Source of the DNA: Trichomonas tenax
Taxonomy: Eukaryota; Parabasalia; Trichomonadida; Trichomonadidae
NCBI GenBank assembly: GCA_023091735.1
Contig: JALKBU010000112.1
Span: 1-64,000 of the forward strand
Reading direction: 5' to 3'
Length of the DNA: 64,000 nt
Position 1 is the stretch's first letter. Each line of letters opens with the position of its first letter. Both the position numbers and the translations under genes were made by a program. Positions 28,985 to 38,532 of this stretch are shown here, in pieces. Under the pieces are notes generated by a model. The model saw only the letters and a program-made list of their open reading frames with translations, was not told the DNA's origin and searched no databases.

Positions 28985-29746
28985 TTAACTAAATTTCATA
29001 TCGTATTTAAATGATTTTTCTAGAATCTTCGCATAATTTTCATCGGTAATTTTTTCATAAACATAATTTTGTAAATCAGCAACACGTAATGGATCAATTT
29101 GGCAGAAAACTAATGAGTCTTTATCAACATAATATTTAAAAATAATTTCACCAAATGTTTTTGGATAATCATCAAACGCCTGAAATGCTAATAAATCATT
29201 AATTGGAATAATTAAATCAAATTCGATATCAGAAGAAGAGTTGGCAGTTTTGAATTTCTCTGATGGGTCAATATATTTATCCACAACTGAATTATCATAT
29301 TTTTGAACATGATTATATAATGAATGTGTGAACTTTCTGACCTTCCTTTTAGACTTTGGTTTATGTGTTGCATATGCATATGATTCACATAACATTTCCA
29401 TTTGTAAATATCCAGCGTCTCCTCTTTCTGTTTCAACCTCTAATTGACGCATGTTTTGATTACTTGATTTATAACCAATGAATAATTTCATGCATTTAAA
29501 AGCATCATCACATGTAAAAACCTTATCGGATTCAATAGTGACTCTTACCCTACGTTTTATATATGTTTCTCCTAACTGATTAACATCGTGAGCATTATTT
29601 TTGATTCTTAAATGTGTTTGTTTTGTGTAATCATAGGGGGCGGCAGAATCGAAGCATGAGTTTTCAAGTTCTCGATAATATCTTCTGCCGTCATTTTTAG
29701 CGAAGATTTCATTAATCTTTTTTGAATGACTGAAATACGTTACCAT
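28985..29746 (-). CDS. Putative major capsid protein, N-terminal half only
   Basis: ATG 29746 in the context CCAATAAATG. The 253-residue frame has a beta-strand pattern with VNQLGETYIKRRVRVTIE, KLFIGYKSSNQNMRQLEVE and, near the end, IPINDLLAFQAFDDYP-KTFGEIIFKY and VFCQIDP. The (I/L)P-x-x-LLaF-x-F-x-x-yP-x-x-FGE stretch resembles double-jelly-roll capsid proteins of Mavericks. Those are usually 500-650 residues, so only the first jelly roll is present. A stop precedes about 75 bp of non-coding sequence and the next gene, so the C-terminal half has been deleted. Confidence 0.55.
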   Translation of the reverse strand: MVTYFSHSKKINEIFAKNDGRRYYRELENSCFDSAAPYDYTKQTHLRIKNNAHDVNQLGETYIKRRVRVTIESDKVFTCDDAFKCMKLFIGYKSSNQNMRQLEVETERGDAGYLQMEMLCESYAYATHKPKSKRKVRKFTHSLYNHVQKYDNSVVDKYIDPSEKFKTANSSSDIEFDLIIPINDLLAFQAFDDYPKTFGEIIFKYYVDKDSLVFCQIDPLRVADLQNYVYEKITDENYAKILEKSFKYDMKFS

Positions 29747-29851
29747 TTATTGGTTTCATGTTCTGGATTAAATAGTTTGTTGTCATTTATGTACAATTAA
29801 AAAAAATAATACTTGAAACATAAAATCAATTTTTTTAATTTGATTAAAATA

Positions 29852-30082
29852 ATGGGAGCAGGCGTGTTTAAGAAACTATGGGATAAAATCAAAAGAGGAG
29901 TTAAAAGTATATTGGAAACTGGAAAGAAAGCTGTTAATTTTGTGAAGGATAAAATACTTCCTCATACCGAAGCAATCAGTGATGTGGCGATTTCAATATC
30001 ACCACAACATGGACAAAATGTTAAAAATATATTAGATAAAAGTGGGAAAATTATCTATCGATTAACTCCAATATTGAAGTGA
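29852..30082 (+). CDS. Amphipathic small protein, protein VI-like candidate (76 aa)
   Basis: Start placed at ATG 29852 (MGAGVFKKLWDKIKRG); the longer frame begins with TTG. Residues 1-35 form a strongly basic amphipathic helix, followed by VKDKILPHTEAISDVAIS. A paralogue lies convergently at 30106-30327. Such N-termini resemble membrane-active minor capsid proteins of adenovirus type (protein VI), which Polinton relatives are proposed to encode. Context beside capsid genes supports this; sequence alone does not prove it. Confidence 0.45.
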   Translation: MGAGVFKKLWDKIKRGVKSILETGKKAVNFVKDKILPHTEAISDVAISISPQHGQNVKNILDKSGKIIYRLTPILK

Positions 30083-30105
30083 TGTAATGTATAATTTATT
30101 TTTTG

Positions 30106-30327
30106 TTACTTCGCTAATCCTTCAACTACTCCACCTATCACGTTGCTAACCTGTGCACCCATCATTGGATTCTCTGCTTTAGCTCCAAATATTCCACATA
30201 TTGTTGTGCCAACTGTTTTCGCTATTGGTGCAACTACTTTAGCAACAGGTTTTATAACTTTATTATGAACCCATTTCGCAGCATTTTTGATACCATTTCA
30301 TATTTTCTTAAAAAATCCAGCATCTAT
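30106..30327 (-). pseudogene. Second amphipathic small protein, start and Trp codon mutated
   Basis: The frame reads from an ATA where the paralogue has ATG (then DAGFFKKI), has TGA where Trp stands in the paralogue, and continues NGIKNAAKWVHNKVIKP to AQVSNVIGGVVEGLAK. Both lesions are G-to-A changes on the coding strand. Basic amphipathic N-terminus and Gly/Val-rich C-terminus match the gene at 29852. A minor capsid role is inferred. Confidence 0.55.
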
Positions 30328-30378
30328 GTTTTATTATTGAATAAATAATTGATATATTAAGATTTTTATTAATATGGA

Positions 30379-30768
30379 ATGGAACCAATATTAAAAATAG
30401 ATGAACATGATAAGGAAGAATTAAATTTAATTGAACATGATAAAGAAGAAATAAAAATAATCAAACCAATTACTGAGTCAATAACATTTGAATTAGTTGA
30501 TGAATTTAATGAGTACTATGCGAGTAATAAGAAGATATGCGAAGAAAACACTACCTGCAAATTAAATAAAATGTTTAAAATTGAGGATAAAGTCCGATAC
30601 CCAGAGGGGTATGGCTTCAAAATTACAAAAATAAATGGTGTAGTAAGTTTAAAATATATTCCTCAATCAAGAGTCACCACATTAATGGAAATAGAAGATT
30701 TAACAAAAAGAATAAACATTATTGAAGATAGAATAAATCAAATAATTGCAATATTAAATTCAGCTTAA
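30379..30768 (+). CDS. Hypothetical coiled-coil Maverick protein (129 aa)
   Basis: ATG 30379; an overlapping ATG five bases earlier opens only a six-codon frame. Intact. The N-terminus repeats EHDKEE twice. The middle has SITFELVDEFNEYY, which recalls the LVDEFNKPI end of the protein at 15348-16052. The C-terminal 35 residues are a heptad coiled coil (EIEDLTKRINIIEDRINQII). Its stop overlaps the stop of the convergent gene at 30765. Family not recognised; a fibre or scaffold role is possible. Confidence 0.5.
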   Translation: MEPILKIDEHDKEELNLIEHDKEEIKIIKPITESITFELVDEFNEYYASNKKICEENTTCKLNKMFKIEDKVRYPEGYGFKITKINGVVSLKYIPQSRVTTLMEIEDLTKRINIIEDRINQIIAILNSA

Positions 30769-31238
30769 AGAGTATCCGGGTCAATTTCATCAAACTCTTT
30801 TTCAATATTACATTTTTCAGCTAATTTGTTTATTCTTTTTACCCTATCATCACTCAATCTCCTTTCTTATTTCTTCTGCAACTTTTCGTTTCCTAATTCT
30901 GGAACTTTGGAAGGATGATATTTAAATCCGTTATATTCTTTTGTTTCTGTTTTAATCATAATACGACATAATATTTTTGATAATGGAAGTCTCTTAAACC
31001 ATTTGTCTGTTAAGTTTGCTAAATATAATATATCAGGTAAGAGGTCCCATATTTTTTCATTATCTACTAATTGACCGTAAAATGCAAAACCGATTGGTTT
31101 AATATTATATTTACCTTTATAATATAAACTTTCAACATAATCACAAAAGTAAACATTAACTTGTTTGACACCATCCAAAATTGGATTAAGTGCTTCAATT
31201 AATTTATTGACTGTTACATACTGAAGTTCTGAGCTCAT
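30765..31238 (-). pseudogene. Hypothetical Maverick protein, one in-frame stop
   Basis: ATG 31238 (MSSELQYVTVNKLIEALNP) after a long AT-rich promoter tract. TAA after EKLQKK at 30867-30869 interrupts; the same frame continues ERRLSDDRVKRINKLAEKC to 30765. Full length would be about 157 residues. Features include FYGQLVDNEKIWDLLPDILY. The position of a stop in a Lys/Gln-rich stretch suggests CAA or AAA to TAA. Family not recognised. Confidence 0.5.
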
Positions 31239-31307
31239 TTCTTACGAATTAAAAAAAAAATAAATAATAAAAAAATTATTATTATTATTTTAAAAATGTA
31301 AAAAAAT

Positions 31308-31955
31308 TTACAATACATCACCTTCATCAATGATTTCAGCTTTATATTCACCCTTGAAAAATTTAGTTGATTTACCATATTCTCCAAAATGTTTTCTAAT
31401 ACCTAATGAGTGCCAATTGTTATAAGAAATTAAATAAATTTTATCTTTATCTTTACATCTTTCATCATTTCCAATATATTTCTATTTTAATTTGGTTTTT
31501 GTGTTTTCATAGTCTTCAGCATTCAATACCTCATAATCTTCTTTAATAAATTGATGTTTTATGTAATCAGGATTTAAAACTTTTCTATTCACCTTTCCGC
31601 TTTTACCATTTACTTTTTTATAACAGTAAATACTAATTCCATCTTCTTTTGGTTCATCTATTACTTTAATTTCATTGTCAGAAAGTTTTAGTTGTTTATG
31701 TTCAAAATCTCCTTTTTGGAATCTTTTCCATGTTGTTATATTCATCTTTCCATCATATTTATATGTCGTTTCTGAATTACAATTTTCATATTTCCTTATT
31801 AATTCACAACCTTCATTTTTAAATTGTTCTTTAATCCATTCAGGATTTAGACCACGACCTAATCGTTGAGGTATTGACTCATCTTTAGATTCTTCAAAGT
31901 CCTTAATTGACTTTTTAATGTATTTATTCATTCGCTCAGGTGGGATTGTTACCAT
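31308..31955 (-). pseudogene. TIR-borne repeat protein, one in-frame stop
   Basis: ATG 31955 lies inside the right terminal repeat. TAG at 31482-31484 interrupts a frame that continues to 31308 (KYIGNDERCKDKDKIYLIS). Two internal repeats share the pattern LNP(E/D)xIKxQFxxExxExL..yEN..tk, resembling the GYELLxxYxN repeats found with Hef/VSR-type nucleases in phages and giant viruses, but without their zinc cysteines. DNA binding at the element ends is an attractive guess since the gene starts in the repeat. Confidence 0.5.
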
Positions 31956-32091
31956 CTATATATAGTTGTTTTTATACTAATTAAAAATTAAATAATAAAA
32001 AATTAACTTAGTTTTTCTCCATTATATATTAGTTATTGCCCCACTATATATAGTTACAAAAAATAGAATAGAGCCCCTTATCTCTACTACT
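31798..32091. repeat. Right terminal inverted repeat
   Basis: Reverse complement matches 20509-20804. Its outer end reads, inward, AGTAGTAGAGATAAGGGG. Confidence 0.92.
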
Positions 32092-32097
32092 TATGTG
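32092..32097. repeat. Right target-site duplication TATGTG
   Basis: Identical to 20503-20508. Sequence from here on is homologous to 8015 onward. Confidence 0.9.
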
Positions 32098-32163
32098 TCT
32101 TGTTAATAATAATTTTATATTTTCATTAATTAGGGTTTGTAACCTTATTAATTTAATTAATTG

Positions 32164-32318
32164 TCAAAATTTTTATTATTGGTGATTTTTGTTCATTTCC
32201 ATTTCAATTAGGCTTCCAAGTTAATGAAACACATTCAAATTGCATAAAAATGGTCATTGGCAGCATATTGAACTATGAATCATTTTAAAATTCTTGCTTC
32301 CAAATGATAGACAGATGA
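32164..32318. repeat. BspA-spacer repeat, copy 3
   Basis: Same unit as 8087-8240, with homology extending on both sides (32098-32390 versus 8021-8322). Confidence 0.9.
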
Positions 32319-32469
32319 ACAATGTTGCGCTTGATTTTATTTTATTGTGAACGGTGTAGAGTTGGCGTATGATAAAGCTTCTGTATCACAAGCATACTTT
32401 ATTATATTGAGCAGTATATAGCTAGCATATAATAAGGACAGTCAAACAATTTGAAGTGTCAGAGAATTG

Positions 32470-33438
32470 TTAGCTCCTTAGGCTATTGAAGTGGAAATAA
32501 AATGGAATATGACATGTGCAAATTTGATCTCTAGGGATTTCCTTTATTGTTGGTTCAGCAGGCTCTGTGGGTGAAGCCGGATTATTTGCAAGGCTATTTG
32601 TTTTGACAACATCTTTATCTCCAATTTTCTCAGAGGGGTAGTTTATAGGAACATAAATTTTATCAATTATTGATAATTTTGCAAAATCTCCATTTAGTGG
32701 TTCCGTACTATTATAATAAATGTTATAAGTTTGACCCGATGGGAATTTATCGAATGTATAATGAACATATTCAATTGCTGGACCGACTATGATAAAATTT
32801 TTAAGGCTTGGACAGTTGGAGAATGTATCATCATTCATATAGGCAAGCTTACGTGGAATTGTTATGTTTTGTAAATTTTTACATCCATTAAAAACATTAC
32901 TTTTTAAACCAAATTCTCGGAATGGAAAAACGACGCTTCTGAGATTTGTACAGTTGATAAATGCTCCGTCGAGTATTTGAGAGAGTGAATCTGGTAATGT
33001 TATGGTTGTTAAGCCGGTACAATTGAGAAAAGCATTCGAACCCAGATGAGCTAATGTGTTTGGAAAATGAATAGATGTTATACTAATGCAGCTGTGAAAT
33101 GCAGATTCAGCGATATTTGTATAAGAAGGAGAGAAAATAATTTCAGACAGTCGCTCACATGCTTTAAATGTATATGGAGCAATATACCTATGATTGACTG
33201 AAAGACGAATCTTTCTTAAAGAAAGACAACCATAAAATGAATAAGAGCCAATGCTAGTGACTTCATCTGGGACGTATGCTTCTTGAATTCCCGTGCAGTT
33301 TTGAAAAGCATTATTATGTATAGTGTTTGCATTGATAAATGAAAGATATACAATAGATGGATTGTTTTGGTATTGTTGTGAAGTGGGATTGCCATTCACT
33401 GTACAGTTCCCAGTGTCTGGAATGCATGAAATCGGCAT
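32470..33438 (-). CDS. BspA-like leucine-rich repeat surface protein, copy C
   Basis: Start at ATG 33438 (MPISCIPDTGNCTVNG). About eight LRR_5 repeats (AFQNCTGIQEAYVPDEVTSI; AFLNCTGLTTITLPDSL) are followed by a Pro/Glu-rich linker (ASPTEPAEPTIKEIP) and the tail ICTCHIPFYFHFN. The C-terminal half matches copy D closely; the repeats are more diverged from copies A and B. No signal peptide or membrane helix. Predicted surface or secreted LRR protein of the Trichomonas BspA family; ligand unknown. The reading frame is intact. Confidence 0.85.
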   Translation of the reverse strand: MPISCIPDTGNCTVNGNPTSQQYQNNPSIVYLSFINANTIHNNAFQNCTGIQEAYVPDEVTSIGSYSFYGCLSLRKIRLSVNHRYIAPYTFKACERLSEIIFSPSYTNIAESAFHSCISITSIHFPNTLAHLGSNAFLNCTGLTTITLPDSLSQILDGAFINCTNLRSVVFPFREFGLKSNVFNGCKNLQNITIPRKLAYMNDDTFSNCPSLKNFIIVGPAIEYVHYTFDKFPSGQTYNIYYNSTEPLNGDFAKLSIIDKIYVPINYPSEKIGDKDVVKTNSLANNPASPTEPAEPTIKEIPRDQICTCHIPFYFHFNSLRS

Positions 33439-33441
33439 CAC

Positions 33442-35092
33442 AAGAATATTATGGCAAAAATTTTATCGAATAATTTGATATTAAGCATGCTATAGAATAT
33501 ATTCCATGAAATAACGATAAAATTTGTCAAAGAAGAGCTGGGATCAACAAAATTAACGTACGAAAAAATTATTTTTGCTTGAAAATATATTAATTATATA
33601 GTAAACATGATTAATATCATCCCTGTAAAAGCTTATTCGAAATCTATCGACTAATTTTGTATAAACGGGAAATAAATCTCTTTATGGCTTAAAACTCTAT
33701 TTTTAGCCTTTTGACTGTGATTAATGCAATACAAACACTGGGAGCTGGCTATGTTTTAGATGTGTACATATAAAACAGCTAAAAATAGAGTTTGGATCGA
33801 AATATCACGTCATTTATTTCAAGAAATGCTTTTTGTTTCTAAAATCATTAGTGAATATCATCTGCAAGAGCTATGGAAACCAAATCATTCATTATCCTTG
33901 TAAAATAGCATATAGAAAAGGATATCAATAGTTTATTCTAATAACAAAACAGCAATACGTAATAAATAACCAAAAGGGCTTGATATCTATTGCATGCAGA
34001 ATGCAAACAGTTGTAATGCTGTCTCTGTAAGTGAAAGAATGATGAGTTTAATTTTGCAACTCGAAATGAGCCAATAGATTCTTGATGATATTTATGTGTA
34101 CTCATTATTAGGAAGAAATCAATCTGAAGGACCAGGCAGCAAGTCGGAAATATGCTTTTATGAAATCATTGATATACTGATTTGCAAGTTTTAGAGAAAT
34201 AAGACGAAAAACTGTGACAAAAGCGCATGCAGTGATAATAGAATCGTTATTTGTAAGATTTGAAGGTATTTGAAATAAAATGTGAATTTCGAGTTACTGG
34301 ACGATAATAACCAGCTGTGGCAATAAGATAAACTGTAGTTAAATATTTACATAAAGAGATTCACCTATCATCTTTATTCTATGCATACTGTGTTTTGGGA
34401 ATGGGTAACTCTTTTATCTCCGTAAATTAATAGAACGATAGAAAATATACGTTAAATTTCGTGTTCCCAGCTTTAATCAATCATTTACATTTTATCATCA
34501 TTATTTCGTGATCTCAGCTTTGTCCAAGATGATAAATCCATACTTACAATTTCTTGTATATAAGATTGGTCAACTTTGTTTGAATATAAAATCTTGACAT
34601 TAATTAATGCATGGGTTTATCTAATGATACTTATACAATGACACATCCTGCAGATGTGCTGTTCAAATAACCAACGAAAAGTATGAATAAGAAAATATCA
34701 TATGTTAATTTGATTCTTAAATGCACTTGCATGCTATTTCAGCATATCCCATCGTTTGGTTACTTTTACTGATTAAATATGTATTTCTATTTTTTCTTAT
34801 CTGAGCTTTATAATCATTAAAGTTTTCAATTATGAATAATATGTATCAGGAAGTGGAAACAAACAGGGAGTTTCAATATATACTCATGCATATTCACTGT
34901 GTAGACATCTTCATGCGACAAATTCATTACAAGATGTGAGAGTTAAGTACACCACTTTGCTTTTCACTTTATTGTTCCAAAAAGATTCGAATAATGCTTA
35001 ATAATCATGCACAGAATGTACTCTATAGATTAATATGAAGCTATACACTTTGTTGTCCAAGTTACATCAAAGTTGGCTGAAGAACTTCATTG
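33442..35092. other. Intergenic, 1.65 kb, no gene recognised
   Basis: AT-rich, stops in all frames. The only structure noted is the inverted repeat at 33692-33793. Confidence 0.55.
33692..33793. repeat. 102-bp unit with 16-bp perfect inverted ends
   Basis: AAACTCTATTTTTAGC at 33692-33707 and its exact reverse complement at 33778-33793. It could be a tiny MITE or a transcribed hairpin; no target duplication is clear. Confidence 0.65.
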
Positions 35093-35100
35093 TCACTTTT
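35093..35100 (+). promoter_or_regulatory. Initiator TCACTTTT
   Basis: Matches TCA(+1)Y(T/A); predicted start A35095, 18 nt before ATG 35113. Confidence 0.7.
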
Positions 35101-35112
35101 ATATAATTTTTC

Positions 35113-37485
35113 ATGACATCAAATGATTATCATGGAAACAGCAGCGTTCTCGATAGACAAAACAGCCAGTTTTCAAAGTCATCAGAAAACCACCTGAAGT
35201 ACCCACAGAGCACAACTTTGGCTGGAAGAATTAATAACACAATTTTATTGTTAAAAGACAACACTTTGATCAGTGATTTCAATCTATATGATTACTATGA
35301 TATTTCACATACTGATTTGAGAACATTTTTCCCACCAGCAGATATTCAAAATACTGAAATACCAAAAAATCTCCAGATTTTAGATAAAATACAAACCTTA
35401 TTGTCTACATATGACTCAAAGAATCAAAAGAAAACAAGTGTTATTTTAGATTTTATAGAATCAAATTATAATTTAGGTTTAAGAGAATTTGAAATCAATA
35501 TATTTATTAAGCCGCGCAATGTTAGGTCATATGCATACTTGTTTTCAAAGTTTTCGAAACACTTGAAGCAATTCGCTTACAAAACATTACACATTACAAA
35601 AGAATTTTATGATTGTTTAATCGAGAACAAATATGCATCAGTATATGAAGCAAAACAAATGCTAAGCTTTACATCAGGAAGAACATTCGCATATGTTGAA
35701 GAAATTACCTCTATAATCTATTTTGGAACAGGAAAGTACAAATTTGATATAACTAAGGATATGGTTAATGCTCTAATTGACGATGATGTTGATTTCTTCG
35801 TTGAGATATCTAATAATCAGAATTTCAATTACAACCAATATTATAATTTTAATATATATGTAGTAACACTGCAACAATTGATGTGTTTATATGGAGCAAT
35901 CAATTCCTTTAAGTATTTCTTGCTCAATAATTGCAATTTGAATAACTTAGTTTATTTTGCTCTCGCAGGTGGAAATATTGAAATAATTAGGCTTCTTATC
36001 CAAAAAAATGTTAATTTTCATGGAATGGAGTATCTTCCTTTGCTATTCAGAAATGATGAAATCTATGATTGGATCACAACAAACACAATGGATAAAATGC
36101 AAAATTCAGACTTATTTTTATTATCTGAGACAATGAGCATCAAAGCAATTTATTCATTATCTTTAAGCAATGAATTAATCAATGCTAATGATTTGTTAAC
36201 TGCCACAACAGCTGATGGATTAATTGATATGTGCCGCGATATGTCAAAGTTTTCATTATATTCAACCGATTTATTTATGATGACAACAGATGAAGAATGT
36301 CTCAGTAATATGATTAATAACATTGATTCTGTGATAATGAGCAAAGTAATTAATGCGTGCCTTGATAATGAGTTATATGATCATTTAGAAATCATGGCTA
36401 AAAACAAGAACTTTTATTCAATCAATCTTAATCACGATGACATTCATAGGTTAAGATTTAATGCACCAAATGTTTATAACATCATTATGGAACATGTAGA
36501 TAATGACAATGAATTCGAAAATATCCTGCACCACTTTAATAATCAGTATCCTTTGCCAAGCGAAAAAATAATGGTTTTGGTTAACAAATATTTGAGCATT
36601 CGTGATTTTAAATCAGTCGAATATATTCTTTCTAAGACGCGATCAATCAATAGAAATGATCTATTAAGTATTATTAGAAGATATAGTTTCTTCTTTCCTA
36701 AAATTTTCATCAAATTATTGAATGATGATTTATGCGAAGAAGAATTAGTTAATTTAATTAGATATTATTATCATCCAAACGATAAATTGTACAGCCCAGT
36801 CATTCCGATCACAAAGTTTGGAAAGATTCCAGAATCATTAAATGTTTTTGATTGCATTAATATGTTATCATTGAACATTTCAGCGAAGAATTTAAATTGG
36901 GAAGTTCTCAATTTTCTCATTAACAGAAATTATATCAAATGCATTGTTCATTCGCAAACAAACAAGCAATATGTTAAAGAAATTATTCAAACAGAAGAGT
37001 TCAAGAAAGAATTTAATGAGAACAAAATCTTACTAGTCAACATTCTTCCTCAATTCGAGAACTTAATATCGCTTTATAATCTAGAAGATGTAGAATTAGA
37101 TCAAGAAATCTTCGATAAACTTCTTGATTTGTACATTTACTCTCAAGACCATAATGAATCTAGTAACAACTTCCCCAGGCTTTTGCTCAATACATTATTG
37201 AGTGAGAAGAACAGAAAGTTCATCAACATCAAGGAACTGACAAATTCTGAATACAATAATCCATTCATTTTCAATGTTGAGTTAACTCCAGATGAATTTA
37301 ACTACATGAGGGATGAAATGAAGATTCCAACCGAGAATTTGAAATTAGGCTTCGAATATTTAATGGATGAAGTCACTCCAAATGAAGAAATAGAAGAAGA
37401 ATTCAAAGACAAAGAAGAAGAAATCAAAGATAAAGATGAAGATGAAGAAGTTAAAGATAAAAAAGAAGAAAAGAATGATCAATAA
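35113..37485 (+). CDS. DUF3447/ankyrin-type protein (790 aa)
   Basis: ATG follows a good initiator. The protein is helical throughout. Residues ~230-310 hold ankyrin-like helices typical of the DUF3447 family (QLMCLYGAINSFKYFLLNN; ALAGGNIEIIRLLIQKNVNF), a domain greatly expanded in Trichomonas. The rest is divergent Ile/Asn-rich repeat sequence, perhaps degenerate ankyrins. The last 40 residues are acidic/basic low complexity (EEEFKDKEEEIKDKDEDEE). No membrane segment. Likely a cytosolic protein-interaction scaffold; function unknown. The frame is intact and codon use is host-like. Confidence 0.75.
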   Translation: MTSNDYHGNSSVLDRQNSQFSKSSENHLKYPQSTTLAGRINNTILLLKDNTLISDFNLYDYYDISHTDLRTFFPPADIQNTEIPKNLQILDKIQTLLSTYDSKNQKKTSVILDFIESNYNLGLREFEINIFIKPRNVRSYAYLFSKFSKHLKQFAYKTLHITKEFYDCLIENKYASVYEAKQMLSFTSGRTFAYVEEITSIIYFGTGKYKFDITKDMVNALIDDDVDFFVEISNNQNFNYNQYYNFNIYVVTLQQLMCLYGAINSFKYFLLNNCNLNNLVYFALAGGNIEIIRLLIQKNVNFHGMEYLPLLFRNDEIYDWITTNTMDKMQNSDLFLLSETMSIKAIYSLSLSNELINANDLLTATTADGLIDMCRDMSKFSLYSTDLFMMTTDEECLSNMINNIDSVIMSKVINACLDNELYDHLEIMAKNKNFYSINLNHDDIHRLRFNAPNVYNIIMEHVDNDNEFENILHHFNNQYPLPSEKIMVLVNKYLSIRDFKSVEYILSKTRSINRNDLLSIIRRYSFFFPKIFIKLLNDDLCEEELVNLIRYYYHPNDKLYSPVIPITKFGKIPESLNVFDCINMLSLNISAKNLNWEVLNFLINRNYIKCIVHSQTNKQYVKEIIQTEEFKKEFNENKILLVNILPQFENLISLYNLEDVELDQEIFDKLLDLYIYSQDHNESSNNFPRLLLNTLLSEKNRKFINIKELTNSEYNNPFIFNVELTPDEFNYMRDEMKIPTENLKLGFEYLMDEVTPNEEIEEEFKDKEEEIKDKDEDEEVKDKKEEKNDQ

Positions 37486-37896
37486 TTATATCCAAATTTT
37501 GTTTTTTATTGTTTAAATGAATATATCTTAAACTGTATTTAATGTGTTCATTTACATCTGAACAGTCATTATATGCTGTACCAGACATGAGGAAAAAAAA
37601 AAGAAATGAGACTGTTTCTATCATCTGAAATGTGAAAAGTGTATTTTAAGTTTTCAAACAGTATCAACACCCTTATACATTGACATTCTATGTTAATTTT
37701 TTAAAATCCTGTGTTGTGTTTAATGATAATTCGTAATTTCATTTTGATCATCTTGATTTCGAAAAATATTTCCAAATTTCAAGAACTAAACAATTGAACG
37801 CCTATATTTTGTATAGAAACACCAAATATCATAATTATTTTCTCCGAAATAGGTCAGAAATTGTGTTTCAACGAAAACCTTATATGAAAGGTTATG
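37486..37896. other. Intergenic, no gene recognised
   Basis: Only the initiator TCACTTTT of the next gene (37897-37904) is supported. Confidence 0.55.
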
Positions 37897-37905
37897 TCAC
37901 TTTTC

Positions 37906-38480
37906 ATGCGTTGGCACTTTTCAATAACAATAATGTTTCTCTTTCTTTGCTTTGCGAAGATTGATTTCAAGCCAAAGGAAGTAACGAAAAATCAATGCCA
38001 AATCTGCAAAGATATCTACACAGATATCCACAAAGTCGGACTTAAAGAAGGAAAAGAATTGCGAGAAAAAATTTTGCAAAGTTGCAGCAAAAAGCGAACG
38101 AAACAAAGCTACTCTGCGAAATCATGGCCACAGAGTGGCTCGACACAATAATAAGTGCAAAAGATGAAGACAAAGGCTGCATGTTCGTTTGTGATCCAAA
38201 GGGCTACAAGAAACACATCAAAGAGAGACCAAAGGTTTAGTCTCTTAAGAAGAAGTTTGATTGCAACCTTTGCGAAATTGTTGTTGATTTTGGAATTCAC
38301 GCTTTCCTTGGTGATTTCATGGCCGAAGCCGGCAACCCGTTCTATGATGCATGCATGCAGATACCGATGTTCGAAGATCGATGCTATTTGTTTACCGATG
38401 AGAAATATCAGTCAATGATGAACCACATTTTCGAGAATCTTGATTCTAAGGATATCTGCACTGCATACGGTGTCTGCTAA
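37906..38480 (+). pseudogene. Saposin-like (SapB) protein, broken
   Basis: A TCACTTTT initiator at 37897 precedes ATG 37906; a second in-frame ATG at 37933 gives a hydrophobic signal-peptide-like start. Two SapB-type cysteine patterns are visible: CQICKDIYTD followed by a distal Cys, then CNLCEIVVDF with CMQIPMFEDRC and a final C-T-A-Y-G-V-C. The frame is lost near 38080 and a TAG interrupts at about 38238. Trichomonads encode a family of secreted saposin-like proteins, some considered membrane-active like amoebapores. This copy cannot make a full product as read. Confidence 0.65.
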
Positions 38481-38532
38481 TGCGGTAATTTTGTTGCGTT
38501 CTCATTAAGGAAAAATATAATTATTGGTTAAC

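Larger units (their letters stand above)
20509..32091. mobile_element. Maverick/Polinton DNA transposon, 11,583 bp, degenerate
   Basis: Bounded by terminal inverted repeats of about 295 bp starting AGT(T/A)GTAGAG and by the 6-bp duplication TATGTG. Contents: broken protein-primed PolB, a capsid-like protein, putative minor capsid and membrane-active proteins and several hypotheticals, mostly rightward in the left half and leftward in the right half. I find no retroviral-type integrase, packaging ATPase or adenain-like protease, which complete Mavericks carry, so the copy is internally deleted and must have been moved in trans or decayed after insertion. Nearly every gene carries nonsense or frameshift mutations. 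Confidence 0.93.
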
